Shown: in pieces, positions 16,801-24,543 of the stretch
Numbering within the stretch: position 1 is the stretch's first letter
How the letters are laid out: every line of letters starts with the position of its first letter
Assembly (NCBI GenBank): GCA_947244595.1
Contig: CAMXKT010000003.1
Span: forward strand, 1-56,431
Direction: 5' to 3'
Length of the DNA stretch: 56,431 bases
Source of the DNA: an uncultured Oscillibacter sp.
GTDB taxonomy: Bacteria > Bacillota > Clostridia > Oscillospirales > Oscillospiraceae
Notes under the pieces: model-generated
Databases searched by the model: none
Told to the model about the DNA's origin: nothing
Seen by the model: the letters and a program-made list of their open reading frames with translations, nothing else
Program-made: the position numbers and the translations under genes

Positions 16801-18029
16801 TGGGCAGCGTGCGCTACGCCGTCACTGCGGGGACCAATGTCCAGATCAACGCCAACGACCTGGCCCGGTTCTACAAGAGCGCCTATCCCGCCGGAACGCT
16901 GCAGTACGTGGTGTTCAGCGACGTGCCCGTCACCGGAGCTCTGTACTACAACTATTACGGGGCCAGCCGCTACGGCGCGGCCGCCAAGGAGCAGATCACC
17001 GCTTCCAACCGGAACCGGAACTTCTACATGAGCCCCGCCGCCCAGACCGAGTACGCCCTGACGGAGCTGACTTACGTGCCCTCCGGGTCCAACTACTGCG
17101 CCGCCATCCCCTTCACGGCCTACGGCACCAACGGACAATCCGTCAACGGGGGCATCCTGATCAGCGTCACCGCCAAGGCGGTCTCCGAGGTCTACGGCCC
17201 CACGCCCAAGAACACCGCCGTCACCTTCCCGGCCTCCTCCATTGTGGCCGCCGTCTCCGCCGCCACCGGAACCACCCCCAGCGGCATTCAGCTGCTGAAG
17301 CTTCCCCCCGCCAATGTGGGCGCGGTTTACGTGGGGAACACCACCACATCCGCCAACACCACCACGGTCTATGGATACAACACCGGAACCGAGCAGCTGG
17401 GCCAGCTCCGCTTTGTGCCCCAGACCAACTACACCGGCCCGGTGGAGATTCCCTACGTGGCCCTGAACGCCAGCAACGTCCCCATTGCCTCGGGCATGTT
17501 CTCCATGGGCGTGCTGAACACCAACAAAAAATTCGGGGACATCAACGCCGCCACCTGGTGCTATAAATACGTCACGGAGCTGGCGGACTCCGCCGTCATC
17601 GACGGGTACGCCGACGGAAACTTCCGGCCCGACAATACCATCACCTATGGCGCGGCCCTGAAGCTCATCATGAAGGCCGCGGGCTATCCCGATCAGGCCC
17701 CCACCGTTTCCGGCAGCACCTTCAGCGGCTACCTGGCCAAGGCCCAGGCCGACGGCCTGGTCACCCGGAGCAACGTGGCCCTGAACGGGCCCATCACCCG
17801 CCTCCAGGTGGCCCAGCTGGCCGCCGGAGCGCTGAAGCTGGACATCAACAACCTCTCCAGCGTGAAACCCTTCACCGACACCGCCGACGTCTATGTCCAG
17901 GCCCTGAACGCCGCGGGCATCGTGGAAGGCTACTTCAACAACGGTACCAGCACATTCCGCCCCACCAACACCCTGACCCGGGGGCAGGTCTCCGCCATCG
18001 TCTGGCGTATGCAGAACTATCGGAAGTAA
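13854..18029 (+). CDS. Large repeat-containing SLH surface protein
   Basis: A 1391-residue secreted protein. A signal peptide (about 1-28, ending ALA) is followed by a cysteine-rich part with CxxC pairs (TCRNCP, KCRNC, ICSVC), then an InlB/Flg_new-like repeat (VTYRMG to GWVKGD). Next come about seven repeats of 110-135 residues, each opening with a variant of VAPGGxV, and SLH motifs at the C-terminus (from about 1220: FGDINAATWCYKYV, GYADGNFRPDNTITYG, LTRGQVSAIVWRM). It should sit on the cell wall; its ligand is unknown. The start at 13854 is chosen for the GGAGG site and the lysine-rich signal peptide. Confidence 0.9.
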   Translation: MNNFWKKKFPAFLLTLVMLASLAPAALAVPLPTAGDRACTVTSGQHSWDSGLVTKEAACIRDGVRVYTCRNCPVTVTESIPRTGVHDMQVVSGGTPATCVAPGREKLKCRNCTEEGTRDIPATGNHTPDANGICSVCKQQVVTAADYFTVTYRMGSTTSSERVRKGGYPASVPSNPGLTSVAGSHAFVGWVKGDLSYPGYRNQTTLNVAGTAVTGNVTYTAVYRLNATGRNDSLTVGTTGGKLVGAELRDKVAAVFGSLTGTSAFSSIELKSTSGSGKLYHNNKQDSLWNRYNYSELSNYVYYAPSTSNSLSVAYTAVDQYGNQISGSVTLSGTPTNSSDIILRVAPGGTVNFQVSRFDEAYKKLSSDSAVLQYVDFAVGSDYRNFDGKIYTGNIALSANDLDDYAFYTDERYSGKYALGSLSFRADSRADIGDELTMTVRYYDRYTHYDGTLRVIVDRDGKQDGEVVYRVAPGGSVTFNRSDFNQAYQDLANTNRTLNYVEFVPGDAYTGFAGKISVAGHSDYTKNELSKEWFYYSTDRRDSYGIDDLVFRASSGARDGDSLEIPFWACYDRDDEVKCTLRIVIDKNGSQDTVTLNVAPGGTARLDKSAFNKVYQYLSNTRRDITAVSFYAPDSYRNFDGALYVKNVDLRLQDLTHDETWFYYSSRDAGRDDYLLEDVTFQADRDARENASLAIPFRAYYSNDREDYEEGTFRIVITSEANTITYEAAPGGSVVFTSSDFNRAYQTMSGTSRTIKYVAFEAGSDYASFAGKLYIGNVPLTRSDLTYAKTQFYNGTPNYGTYSIGSLYFRPDAAAKDGSSLTMPFRAYYDGSDYEQGTLKLVVGSGGDISYTVTPGKTVNFDRTKFDDFFRKTYSSSSLDYVIFEVPGTADFPDASGTLYTGYGTSYSASFSRTSLRDVRFYYNANDAGRNDYALNDLTFAAASSFTSGKVYLRFTAYGANDRSVEGSLVITPTTASVTSNLVGSVRYAVTAGTNVQINANDLARFYKSAYPAGTLQYVVFSDVPVTGALYYNYYGASRYGAAAKEQITASNRNRNFYMSPAAQTEYALTELTYVPSGSNYCAAIPFTAYGTNGQSVNGGILISVTAKAVSEVYGPTPKNTAVTFPASSIVAAVSAATGTTPSGIQLLKLPPANVGAVYVGNTTTSANTTTVYGYNTGTEQLGQLRFVPQTNYTGPVEIPYVALNASNVPIASGMFSMGVLNTNKKFGDINAATWCYKYVTELADSAVIDGYADGNFRPDNTITYGAALKLIMKAAGYPDQAPTVSGSTFSGYLAKAQADGLVTRSNVALNGPITRLQVAQLAAGALKLDINNLSSVKPFTDTADVYVQALNAAGIVEGYFNNGTSTFRPTNTLTRGQVSAIVWRMQNYRK
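14880..17500 (+). repeat. Tandem domain repeats inside the large SLH protein
   Basis: About seven units of roughly 375-400 bp, each opening with a variant of VAPGG or VTPGK followed by an FxxxY-rich segment. Units start near 14880, 15254, 15640, 16030, 16400, 16813 and 17190. The first four are most alike; later ones have drifted. Confidence 0.75.
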
Positions 18030-18041
18030 ATCCCGCGCCCA

Positions 18042-18071
18042 AGGGCCGCCCGAGAGGGCGGCCCTCTTTTT
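18042..18071 (+). terminator. Intrinsic terminator of the large SLH gene
   Basis: Perfect stem AGGGCCGCCC/GGGCGGCCCT with GAGA loop, followed by CTTTTT. Confidence 0.88.
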
Positions 18072-18110
18072 CGCTTCCAACATTTTCCGCCGGGAAGGGG
18101 GCTTCCGCCC

Positions 18111-18139
18111 TTGAAGCGGGCCGGGGCCCGTGGTATAGT
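18111..18139 (+). promoter_or_regulatory. Sigma-A promoter of the C39-like peptidase gene
   Basis: TTGAAG and TATAGT separated by 17 nt, about 30 nt before the start codon. Confidence 0.7.
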
Positions 18140-18167
18140 AGAGAAAAGAATCAAAAGGAGACTCGCC

Positions 18168-19208
18168 ATGCGCCGAAAACCCTCCCCGGAGGAAGAGGCT
18201 CTGGAGGAGCTGCGCCGCCTGAGAGGCGCGCCGCCTCCGGAGAAGAAAAAAAGGACCCCCTGGGTCCGGTATATCGCCGTGGTCCTCCTGGCCGTGGCCT
18301 GTATCGGCGTGGCGGAGTTGACTGCCTGCCGCTTTTTCGCCCCGGCCCTCTACAAGGACTTGATGGAGCCGGTGCGGGAGACGGCCTATCAGGCCGTCCA
18401 GATGGCGGGCCGGGCTCTGGAGTCCGCCGGACGGACGGGAGCCGCCGCTGCCGGGAAGGTGGGGGACGCCGCCTCCGACTTGTCCCACCGGGCCCGGGAG
18501 GCGCTGGACGCCCTCAAAGACCGGATGGAGGAGGCCGCCGCCCCGCCTCCCGAGCCGGAACCACTGGCGGACACCGACTCCGCCCTGTCCCAGCCGGAGA
18601 TTGCTCCGCCCAGGGAGATCCTGGACCCCCTCATCAGCGACATCATCCTCCGGAATGATCAGGAGGTTCTCACCGGCGGCGGGGTGGACGTCATCTACTT
18701 CAACCAGACCGACGAGGCGCGGGAGGAGCAGAAATACGGCTCCGACCCCCTGGCTACCCACGGCTGCGGCCCCACCGCCATGGCTATGGCGGTCTCCTCC
18801 CTGACCGGGGAGACCGTGGACCCGGCGGACATGGCGGCCCTGTGCGTGAAACAGGGCTACTGGTGCAGGAACCACGGATCCTACCTCTCCATTGTCCAGG
18901 GCGTGGCGGAGTCCTGGGGACTGGAGTGCCGGTCCCTGGACCCGGAAACCCTGGAGTCGGACGAGCTCTACCGCCGCCTGAACGCCGGGGATGTGGCCGT
19001 GGCCCTGATGACCAAGGGGCACTTTACCAAGGGCGGACACTTCATCCTTCTCCGGGGCACGACCCTCGGCGGGGAGATTCTGGTGGCGGACCCCGCCAGC
19101 CGGGACCGGAGCCTGATCCCCTGGGACCTGTCCCTGATCGTGGAAGAGCTGTCCCCCAGCCGCCATGACGGCGCGCCCCTGTGGATCCTCTCCGCGCCCC
19201 TGGAATAA
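18168..19208 (+). CDS. Membrane-anchored C39-like cysteine peptidase
   Basis: A 346-residue protein with a charged cytoplasmic N-terminus, one membrane segment (about 28-50, YIAVVLLAVACIGVAEL), a helical stalk with a proline-rich linker (to about 145), and a C-terminal papain-like domain of the C39_2 type. The catalytic Cys lies in THGCGPTAMAMA (about residue 203) and the His in GGHFILL (about 289). The topology places the catalytic domain outside the cell. The start at 18168 follows AAAAGGAG. Its neighbour is a large surface protein, but a processing role is only a guess. Confidence 0.83.
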   Translation: MRRKPSPEEEALEELRRLRGAPPPEKKKRTPWVRYIAVVLLAVACIGVAELTACRFFAPALYKDLMEPVRETAYQAVQMAGRALESAGRTGAAAAGKVGDAASDLSHRAREALDALKDRMEEAAAPPPEPEPLADTDSALSQPEIAPPREILDPLISDIILRNDQEVLTGGGVDVIYFNQTDEAREEQKYGSDPLATHGCGPTAMAMAVSSLTGETVDPADMAALCVKQGYWCRNHGSYLSIVQGVAESWGLECRSLDPETLESDELYRRLNAGDVAVALMTKGHFTKGGHFILLRGTTLGGEILVADPASRDRSLIPWDLSLIVEELSPSRHDGAPLWILSAPLE

Positions 19209-19213
19209 GAAAA

Positions 19214-19245
19214 CAAGGCCAGCCGGATTCCGGTTGGCCTTTTGA
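19214..19245. terminator. Intrinsic terminator after the C39-like peptidase
   Basis: Stem AAGGCCAGCCGG/CCGGTTGGCCTT with a short loop, followed by TTTGA. It may also serve the convergent gene at 19292. Confidence 0.8.
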
Positions 19246-19291
19246 TACAATTTACTATAATTTGTAGAATTACTACGCTTTGTATTCGGCC

Positions 19292-21586
19292 CTAACCCCT
19301 TTTCAGCACTTTCTTCACCTTCGCCTTCATCTCCGGCGACAGGACCTTCCCCGCCGCCCGAACGGGCAGGGGAGGCAGGGCGCAGAATTTCCGGACCACC
19401 TGGTCGAAGGGCTCCAGGGCGTAGGCGGCGAAGAACGCGGCCCGGTCCGCCGGTTGGGCGGTGGGGGAGGCCAGCCGGGGGTTTCCGGCGATGGCCCGCT
19501 CCACGGGGAAGGGGCGGCGGACCAGGGGAAGCTGGTCGAAGATGTGGCTGGCGTGGGGCGTGTTTACCAGCAGGAGGCTGACGCCCTTTTGCTGCTGCTC
19601 CGGCAGCTCGTCGGGCCGGAGACCCCACAGGTCCCCCAGGGTGAAGTCCCCGGGGCGGTTCACGCTGGCGTAGGGGCAGCGGTAGCAGCAATTTCGCAGG
19701 AACAACGCCCGGCCGAAAGCCCGGCCGTACTCCGTCTCAAAGAGGGGATGGGTGTCCACGGTGCCGTCGTCGTAGACGGCGGTGAAGTGGCTGTTCTGCC
19801 AGCCCTCCACCTTGTTGCGGAACCGGACGGTCTGGAGCTCCCGGCCCCGCTTCCCCTCGATATGACGGGCCATGTCCTCCCACACGCCGGGAGAGGGCAC
19901 GCCGTGGCACACCAGGTCGCAGGTGGTCAGGTTCTCCGGGCGGCCGCCCAGGAAGCGGTACAGCCCGTCCACCTGGCAGGGGGTGCCGGAGAAGAGAACC
20001 TGCCGGGTCTCCAGGCACTTTTTCACCTCCCGGAAGACGCCCTCCAGGTCGCTCTGGACATACTTGGCCCCCCGGAGCCGCCAGAGGTCCTCCTTGCGGA
20101 AGCAGGCGATGTGGCGCAGATGCTGTTTCCCGTCCAGGGCCGCGCCGAAGACCACGCCGCCCCCCTCCAGCACGTAGTCCGCCAGGGCGGAGAAGGCCCC
20201 GCCGGAGGTGGAGTCCCGCCGGACGTCCGCCTCTTTGTTCCAGGCGGCGAAGGCGGCGGGCAGGGGCTTGGGCGCCCGGTCCCGGAACATGGGGCAGGTT
20301 TTTGTGCAGAGACCGCAATGGACGCACTTCTCCGGGTCTACGGACGGGAAGGCGAAGCCCTCCTTGTCCCGCACCAAGGCGATGGCGTCCTTGGGGCACA
20401 CAGCGGCGCAGGCGGAACAGCCGGTGCAGTGGACCCGGTCCGCCAGCAGGGGGCCGTCCCCCGGGGTCTCTCCGGCCTCCTCCCAGGGCTCGTCCGCCAG
20501 AGCGGCCTTTAAATAGGCCATGGCCCCCGCCCGGGCGGCCTGTAAGCGCGCCTCTGCGGCGGGCCAGTCGGGGACGTCGTTCAGTCCGGCGGCGTCTCCC
20601 TTGCCCACCACCCGGTCCGTCAGCCCCAGGCGGCTCAAAAGGCTGAACGTCCGGGAGCGCTCCGGTTCCTGGAGCTCCGCCGGGGCCACGGCGGTGAAGA
20701 AGGGCCGCTGGAACTGGACGGAGAACACCGTCCCGTGGAAGGAGTTGGTACAGACGCAGGCGGCGTTTCGGAACAGACTTAAAAATTCCGCCGGGCCCGC
20801 GTCGAAGATCAGCTTGGCCTTGGGGTGGAGCTTCCGCCGGGTGCCGCAGAGCTGGAGCACCGGCAGTCCGGTCTCCTCCGCCAGGCGGCGGATGTAGGGC
20901 TCCAGAGGGGCGGAACGGGAGATGCAGTAGCACAGGATATACTCGCCCCGGACCGTCCGCTCCGCCGCCAGGGCGGACCACTCCTCCGCCGTCAGCAGCA
21001 GCGTGGGGTCCAGCACCACGGCGGCTTCCCGGTCCGCGGCCTCCCGGACGATCTCCCGGCCGGAGAGCTCCCGGACGGAGAGATGGGAGAAGCCCGCGAG
21101 ATACTGTTTCAGCTCCTCTTCCATGCCCTCGGGCAGACGCCCCACGCCGAAGGAGGGGGCGTAGGCGATCTTCCGCAGGGGGGAGAACGCGCCGAAGAAC
21201 ACGGGGTCGAAGCGTCCGTCGGGGAAGATGGTGGGATTCCAGATCTGGTCGCTGCCGGAGATCAGCAGGTCATAGGGCAGGTTCGCCCTCTCCAGCTCCT
21301 CCCGGCTCTCGTAGCGGCGGGCCGACAGGTTCAGGTTCGCCTTGGAGAAGTCCTGGAACCGCTGCCAGCGCCGTTTCAGAGCGGGGTAGTGGATGGCGTT
21401 GTAGGCGTCGCCCACCGCCCGGCCGGGGCTCGTCGGGGGCTTGAGAATACGGGTATCCTGGTTGACGAAGTAGTCGATGGTCTCGCAGTCCCAGCCCAGG
21501 GAGGCCAGGGCCCTCTGCGTGGCCGCGGCCTGGAGGATGGCCCCGTAGTGGTGCAGATGATAGAAGGTGAGAAGTCCCGCTTTCAA
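19292..21586 (-). CDS. Polysaccharide pyruvyl transferase fused to ferredoxin and FrhB domains
   Basis: A 764-residue three-part protein. Residues 1-330 form a polysaccharide pyruvyl transferase-like domain (HHYGAILQAAATQRAL, YDLLISGSDQIWNP, CVCTNSFHGTVFS). Residues about 380-430 hold two [4Fe-4S] motifs (CTGCSACAAVCP and CVHCGLCTKTCP). The rest is a coenzyme F420 hydrogenase/dehydrogenase beta-type domain (STSGGAFSALADYVL, FSGTPCQVDGLY, CDLVCHGVPSPGVW). Such fusions occur near exopolysaccharide genes in gut Firmicutes, suggesting redox-linked sugar modification; the reaction is unknown. The start codon is TTG, preceded by AAGGAAGGA. Confidence 0.88.
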   Translation of the reverse strand: MKAGLLTFYHLHHYGAILQAAATQRALASLGWDCETIDYFVNQDTRILKPPTSPGRAVGDAYNAIHYPALKRRWQRFQDFSKANLNLSARRYESREELERANLPYDLLISGSDQIWNPTIFPDGRFDPVFFGAFSPLRKIAYAPSFGVGRLPEGMEEELKQYLAGFSHLSVRELSGREIVREAADREAAVVLDPTLLLTAEEWSALAAERTVRGEYILCYCISRSAPLEPYIRRLAEETGLPVLQLCGTRRKLHPKAKLIFDAGPAEFLSLFRNAACVCTNSFHGTVFSVQFQRPFFTAVAPAELQEPERSRTFSLLSRLGLTDRVVGKGDAAGLNDVPDWPAAEARLQAARAGAMAYLKAALADEPWEEAGETPGDGPLLADRVHCTGCSACAAVCPKDAIALVRDKEGFAFPSVDPEKCVHCGLCTKTCPMFRDRAPKPLPAAFAAWNKEADVRRDSTSGGAFSALADYVLEGGGVVFGAALDGKQHLRHIACFRKEDLWRLRGAKYVQSDLEGVFREVKKCLETRQVLFSGTPCQVDGLYRFLGGRPENLTTCDLVCHGVPSPGVWEDMARHIEGKRGRELQTVRFRNKVEGWQNSHFTAVYDDGTVDTHPLFETEYGRAFGRALFLRNCCYRCPYASVNRPGDFTLGDLWGLRPDELPEQQQKGVSLLLVNTPHASHIFDQLPLVRRPFPVERAIAGNPRLASPTAQPADRAAFFAAYALEPFDQVVRKFCALPPLPVRAAGKVLSPEMKAKVKKVLKRG

Positions 21587-21679
21587 GCAAATCCTTCCTT
21601 TCGTCGGAAGAAATTTTACGTTGCCGTCGCTTCGGCTTTGTCAAATGCCAGACTTGGTGGCGCACGAAAGCTCTTTTTG

Positions 21680-21768
21680 CTTACTTTTTCCCGTTCCGGG
21701 ACGTACTCCACTAAAGATCTTGCTCCGCAAGATCAAGTGTCGTTACAGTCTCTCCGAGAAAAAGTAAG
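21680..21768. repeat. Palindromic element overlapping the 3' end of the dCMP deaminase gene
   Basis: Outer 11-bp inverted arms CTTACTTTTTC (21680-21690) and GAAAAAGTAAG (21758-21768) enclose a perfect GATCTTG/CAAGATC hairpin (21716-21734). The last 19 or so codons of the deaminase lie inside it. The 21587-21680 stretch upstream holds no gene. Confidence 0.6.
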
Positions 21769-22229
21769 TCGTCTTCGGCAATCCAGTCGGCTACCTGAAT
21801 GACCTCGAACTCCGTCTCCGTCCGGCGGATGACCACCCGGCTGAGCCCGGCGTTGATGACCATCCGGCGGCACATGGAGCAGGAGGTGGCGTCCCCCAGC
21901 AGCTCCCCGGTCTGGGCGTCCCGCCCCACCAGGTAGAGGGTGCCGCCCGCCATGTCCCGCCGGGCGGCGGAGATGATGGCGTTGGCCTCGGCGTGGACGC
22001 TGCGGCAGAGCTCGTAGCGCTCTCCCCGGGGCACCTGGAGGGCTTCCCGGGAGCAGTAGCCCATGTCGACGCAGTTGGCCCGTCCCCGGGGCGCGCCGTT
22101 GTAGCCGGTGGAGATGATCTCGTCGTTGGTCACAATGATGGCCCCATAGACCCGCCGGAGGCAGGTGGCCCGCTCCAAGACGGTCTGGGCAATGTCCAGG
22201 TAGTAGTTTTCCTTACTGATGCGGTCCAT
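21711..22229 (-). CDS. dCMP/cytidine deaminase family protein (ComEB-like)
   Basis: A 172-residue zinc-dependent deaminase, most like dCMP deaminases that make dUMP for thymidylate synthesis. The zinc ligands are in HAEANAI (about residue 81) and CSMC (about 113); N-terminal YNGAPRGRANC fits the dCMP deaminase subgroup. The start at 22229 follows GGGAGG. The C-terminal tail (DLLFLGETVTTLDLAEQDL) is encoded by a palindromic repeat and looks like an addition to the conserved domain. It has its own promoter. Confidence 0.9.
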   Translation of the reverse strand: MDRISKENYYLDIAQTVLERATCLRRVYGAIIVTNDEIISTGYNGAPRGRANCVDMGYCSREALQVPRGERYELCRSVHAEANAIISAARRDMAGGTLYLVGRDAQTGELLGDATSCSMCRRMVINAGLSRVVIRRTETEFEVIQVADWIAEDDLLFLGETVTTLDLAEQDL

Positions 22230-22258
22230 AGACAGCCTCCCTCTTTTTTTGATGTTCC

Positions 22259-22287
22259 ATTTTACCACGGAGGGACGGGATTTGCAA
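22259..22287 (-). promoter_or_regulatory. Sigma-A promoter of the dCMP deaminase gene
   Basis: On the minus strand TTGCAA and TAAAAT are 17 nt apart, about 30 nt before the start codon. Confidence 0.65.
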
Positions 22288-22288
22288 G

Positions 22289-22319
22289 AAAAACGGAACC
22301 GCCCTTGGGCGGTCCCGTC
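22289..22319 (-). terminator. Intrinsic terminator of the HAD phosphatase gene
   Basis: Stem around ACCGCCC/GGGCGGT extended by flanking pairs, ending in GTTTTT on the minus strand. It marks the end of the long minus-strand gene run. Confidence 0.8.
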
Positions 22320-22324
22320 GATGT

Positions 22325-23215
22325 TTACAGATCGGAAAACAGCTCCACCTGATCCGGCAGCACGTCTTCTCCCAAATGCCGGAGCTGGTGGACATTCTCC
22401 TCCCACAGCCGGTCGGCAATGGCCATTTTGCGGATGATATTCTTTACCGTCTCCTCCAAGGCCCGGCCCTCCCGGTAGTCCGCCGGGAAGATGAAGTCCA
22501 CCCGCCGCCTGGCCAGCAGCTCTTCCACGCCGGAACGGTTGGCGCCCTGGTACACGGCGATGGCCTGCCCGCCGTAGGCCCGCATCATCTTCATGCAGGG
22601 CACGTCCGAGAGGCCGTCCCCCATGTAGATCATGTTGGTGAAGGGGATCCGCTTGCTGTCGTCGGGCATGGAGTCATTCAGGGTCTTGTCGTCGGAGACG
22701 TCCAGGACCCCCTTGTTGATCCGGTAGACGAACTGGGTCTTGGCGGTGAAGTTTACGGCCAGCTTGGGCCAGACGGGCCGTCCCGTCTCGTCGTAGTAGA
22801 ACTCGCTGGCGTAGATCTCCTTGAATTCATGGCTGATGGAGGAGCCCTCAATGATCTCCCGGAGGCCGGAGGAGATGACATAGTGCTCCACCCGGACGCC
22901 CTGGGCCTCGCCGAAGGCGTTGATCCGGGAGAACCAGCTCTCCACGCCGGGGAAGAGCTCGATCCCCCGGCCCTTTTCCACCAGGTCCTCCCGGGTGAAG
23001 GGCAGGTTCTTCCGCTCCGCCTCCCGCAGCATGATGTACATGTAGGCCAGGATCCCGTCGATCCGATGCTTCCGGCCGAAGCCGTTGGCCTCCGCCCAGA
23101 ACTCCGCCGGGGTCATCCCCAGGCTGGGAATGAAGGCGTAATTCTGCATATCCGTGGTGCAGAGGGTTTTGTCAAAGTCGTACAGAAACGCGATGATGGG
23201 CTTTTGCCCGGTCAT
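22325..23215 (-). CDS. HAD-superfamily phosphatase-like protein
   Basis: A 296-residue protein with the HAD motifs: nucleophile motif I in FLYDFDKTLCTT (about 10-21), motif II in YVISSGLREI (about 113), and motif IV in MGDGLSDVPCMKM (about 198). It resembles phosphoserine-phosphatase-like HAD proteins in layout, but the substrate cannot be named. GGGGG precedes the ATG, 27 nt after the divIVA-like gene, so it is the last gene of the division cluster. Confidence 0.85.
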   Translation of the reverse strand: MTGQKPIIAFLYDFDKTLCTTDMQNYAFIPSLGMTPAEFWAEANGFGRKHRIDGILAYMYIMLREAERKNLPFTREDLVEKGRGIELFPGVESWFSRINAFGEAQGVRVEHYVISSGLREIIEGSSISHEFKEIYASEFYYDETGRPVWPKLAVNFTAKTQFVYRINKGVLDVSDDKTLNDSMPDDSKRIPFTNMIYMGDGLSDVPCMKMMRAYGGQAIAVYQGANRSGVEELLARRRVDFIFPADYREGRALEETVKNIIRKMAIADRLWEENVHQLRHLGEDVLPDQVELFSDL

Positions 23216-23242
23216 GGCCGTCCCCCCTTCCCTCAGAGGGGG

Positions 23243-24028
23243 TCAGTCCGCCCCGCCCCGGTAATTGGGACCGAATTTCAGCTCGTTGATGTTCACCCGC
23301 CGGGTGGCGCTGAGGTCCTCCTCCTGGGTTTCCTCCGCTGCGGCCAGGGTGTCCAGCAGCTTTTCCGCCGTGGGAGCGGAGGACTCGGACCCCTTGGGTC
23401 CGGCCACCAGGGTCCGGAAGACCTCCTCCACAGGACCGGACGCCGCCTTCGGCCCGCTCTCCGCCTGGGGGGCGGGCTCGGCCTGCGCCTCCGGCGCGGC
23501 AGGCGCGGCCTCTCCGGCGGAGAGAATCTTTTCTTCAATCTCCTCCACGGCGGCGGCCACGGGCTCGGCCTCCTCCAGGGGCCGGGAGGGGAACTCGTCC
23601 AGGAACTGGAGCTCCTTCTCGCACAGGGCGCGGCTCTCCGCCACGAAACGCTGGAGCGCCTCCTGTCCCTGCTGGAGGCGCTTGGTATACTGCTCCGCCT
23701 CCTTGCGGTAGCCGTCCAGCTTCTCCCGGGCGGCGGCCTCCGCCTGCTGGAGGATGCCGTCCCGCTTCTCCTCCGCCTCCTTGACGATGGAGTCCGCCAT
23801 CCGCTGGGCGGTGAGCAGGGTGGCCCGCATGGAGTCCTCTGTGGCCCGGTACTCCTCCACCTTTTCCACCAAGACCTTCATCTTGGCCTTGAGAGAGGCG
23901 TTTTCCTTATAGAGGGACGTATAATCGTCGGTGAGCTCGTCCAGGAACTCATCTACCATGGTCATGTTATAGCCGCCCATCATCGTCTTGGTGAAAGAGC
24001 GGGCGGAAACCTCCTGCGGTGTCAGCAT
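23243..24028 (-). CDS. DivIVA-domain cell division protein
   Basis: A 261-residue coiled-coil protein. The N-terminal DivIVA domain begins MLTPQEVSARSFTKTMMGGYN, with the following VDEFLDELTDDY typical of the family; a long coiled coil runs to about residue 130. The C-terminal 120 residues are low-complexity, rich in Ala, Pro and Glu, and end in a short conserved-looking tail. DivIVA proteins bind curved membrane at poles and septa and recruit other factors. It lies just downstream of sepF. Confidence 0.9.
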   Translation of the reverse strand: MLTPQEVSARSFTKTMMGGYNMTMVDEFLDELTDDYTSLYKENASLKAKMKVLVEKVEEYRATEDSMRATLLTAQRMADSIVKEAEEKRDGILQQAEAAAREKLDGYRKEAEQYTKRLQQGQEALQRFVAESRALCEKELQFLDEFPSRPLEEAEPVAAAVEEIEEKILSAGEAAPAAPEAQAEPAPQAESGPKAASGPVEEVFRTLVAGPKGSESSAPTAEKLLDTLAAAEETQEEDLSATRRVNINELKFGPNYRGGAD

Positions 24029-24074
24029 AGTCGCAAATCCTCCCCGGCGTGCCGATCCAAATGTCTTTCAGGTG

Positions 24075-24512
24075 TCAGAAGTACAGGCCGTTGTTTTCCA
24101 GCTCGTCGATCAGGTCGCCCTCGATATCCACATGGTAGGGCGTGATGATGTAGGTGTTGGCGGCCACTTTTTTGATCTTGCCCTCCCCGGCGTAGGCCAC
24201 GCCGGACAAGAAGTCGATGAGTCTCCGGGCCACGTCCTTGTTGGTGGACTCCAGGTTCAAAACCACCGTCCGCTTGTCCTTCAGCTGGTCGGCGATTTCC
24301 GAGGCGTTCTCAAACCGCTCCGGCTTTACCAGGACCACCTTCAGCTGGGTGGTGGCGTGGATGTTTACCACCTTGTTCCGGCGGTCGTCATAGCGGGAAC
24401 GGCGCTCCTCGAAGACGTCCCGCTCCTGGGGCTCGTCCTCGAATTCAGCCGGGTCGTCGTCCTCGTCCTCATAGGGATGGGTCAGCTTTTTTATCTCGTC
24501 CAGGATACTCAT
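24075..24512 (-). CDS. sepF: Cell division protein SepF
   Basis: A 145-residue FtsZ-binding protein that helps tether and organise the division ring. It has a short N-terminal membrane-binding helix (MSILDEIKKLTHP), an acidic linker, and the conserved core NKVVNIHATTQLKVVLVKP to TYIITPYHVDIEG. The start at 24512 follows GGGAGG. It sits between yggS and divIVA, the usual Firmicutes ylm-type order. Confidence 0.95.
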   Translation of the reverse strand: MSILDEIKKLTHPYEDEDDDPAEFEDEPQERDVFEERRSRYDDRRNKVVNIHATTQLKVVLVKPERFENASEIADQLKDKRTVVLNLESTNKDVARRLIDFLSGVAYAGEGKIKKVAANTYIITPYHVDIEGDLIDELENNGLYF

Positions 24513-24543
24513 GGATGTACCTCCCGTTTGTAGTCTTATGGTG

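Noticed and set aside
14088..19691. Open frame of 1867 codons on the minus strand across the large SLH gene and the peptidase gene
   Set aside because: It is a shadow frame in GC-rich DNA: the composition is Gly/Val/Pro/His-rich, there is no family match, and the opposite strand has convincing domains, ribosome sites and terminators.
21270..21665. Alternative frame upstream of the pyruvyl-transferase fusion
   Set aside because: The fusion starts at a TTG with a good ribosome site and its N-terminus matches the family; the other frame is a shadow.
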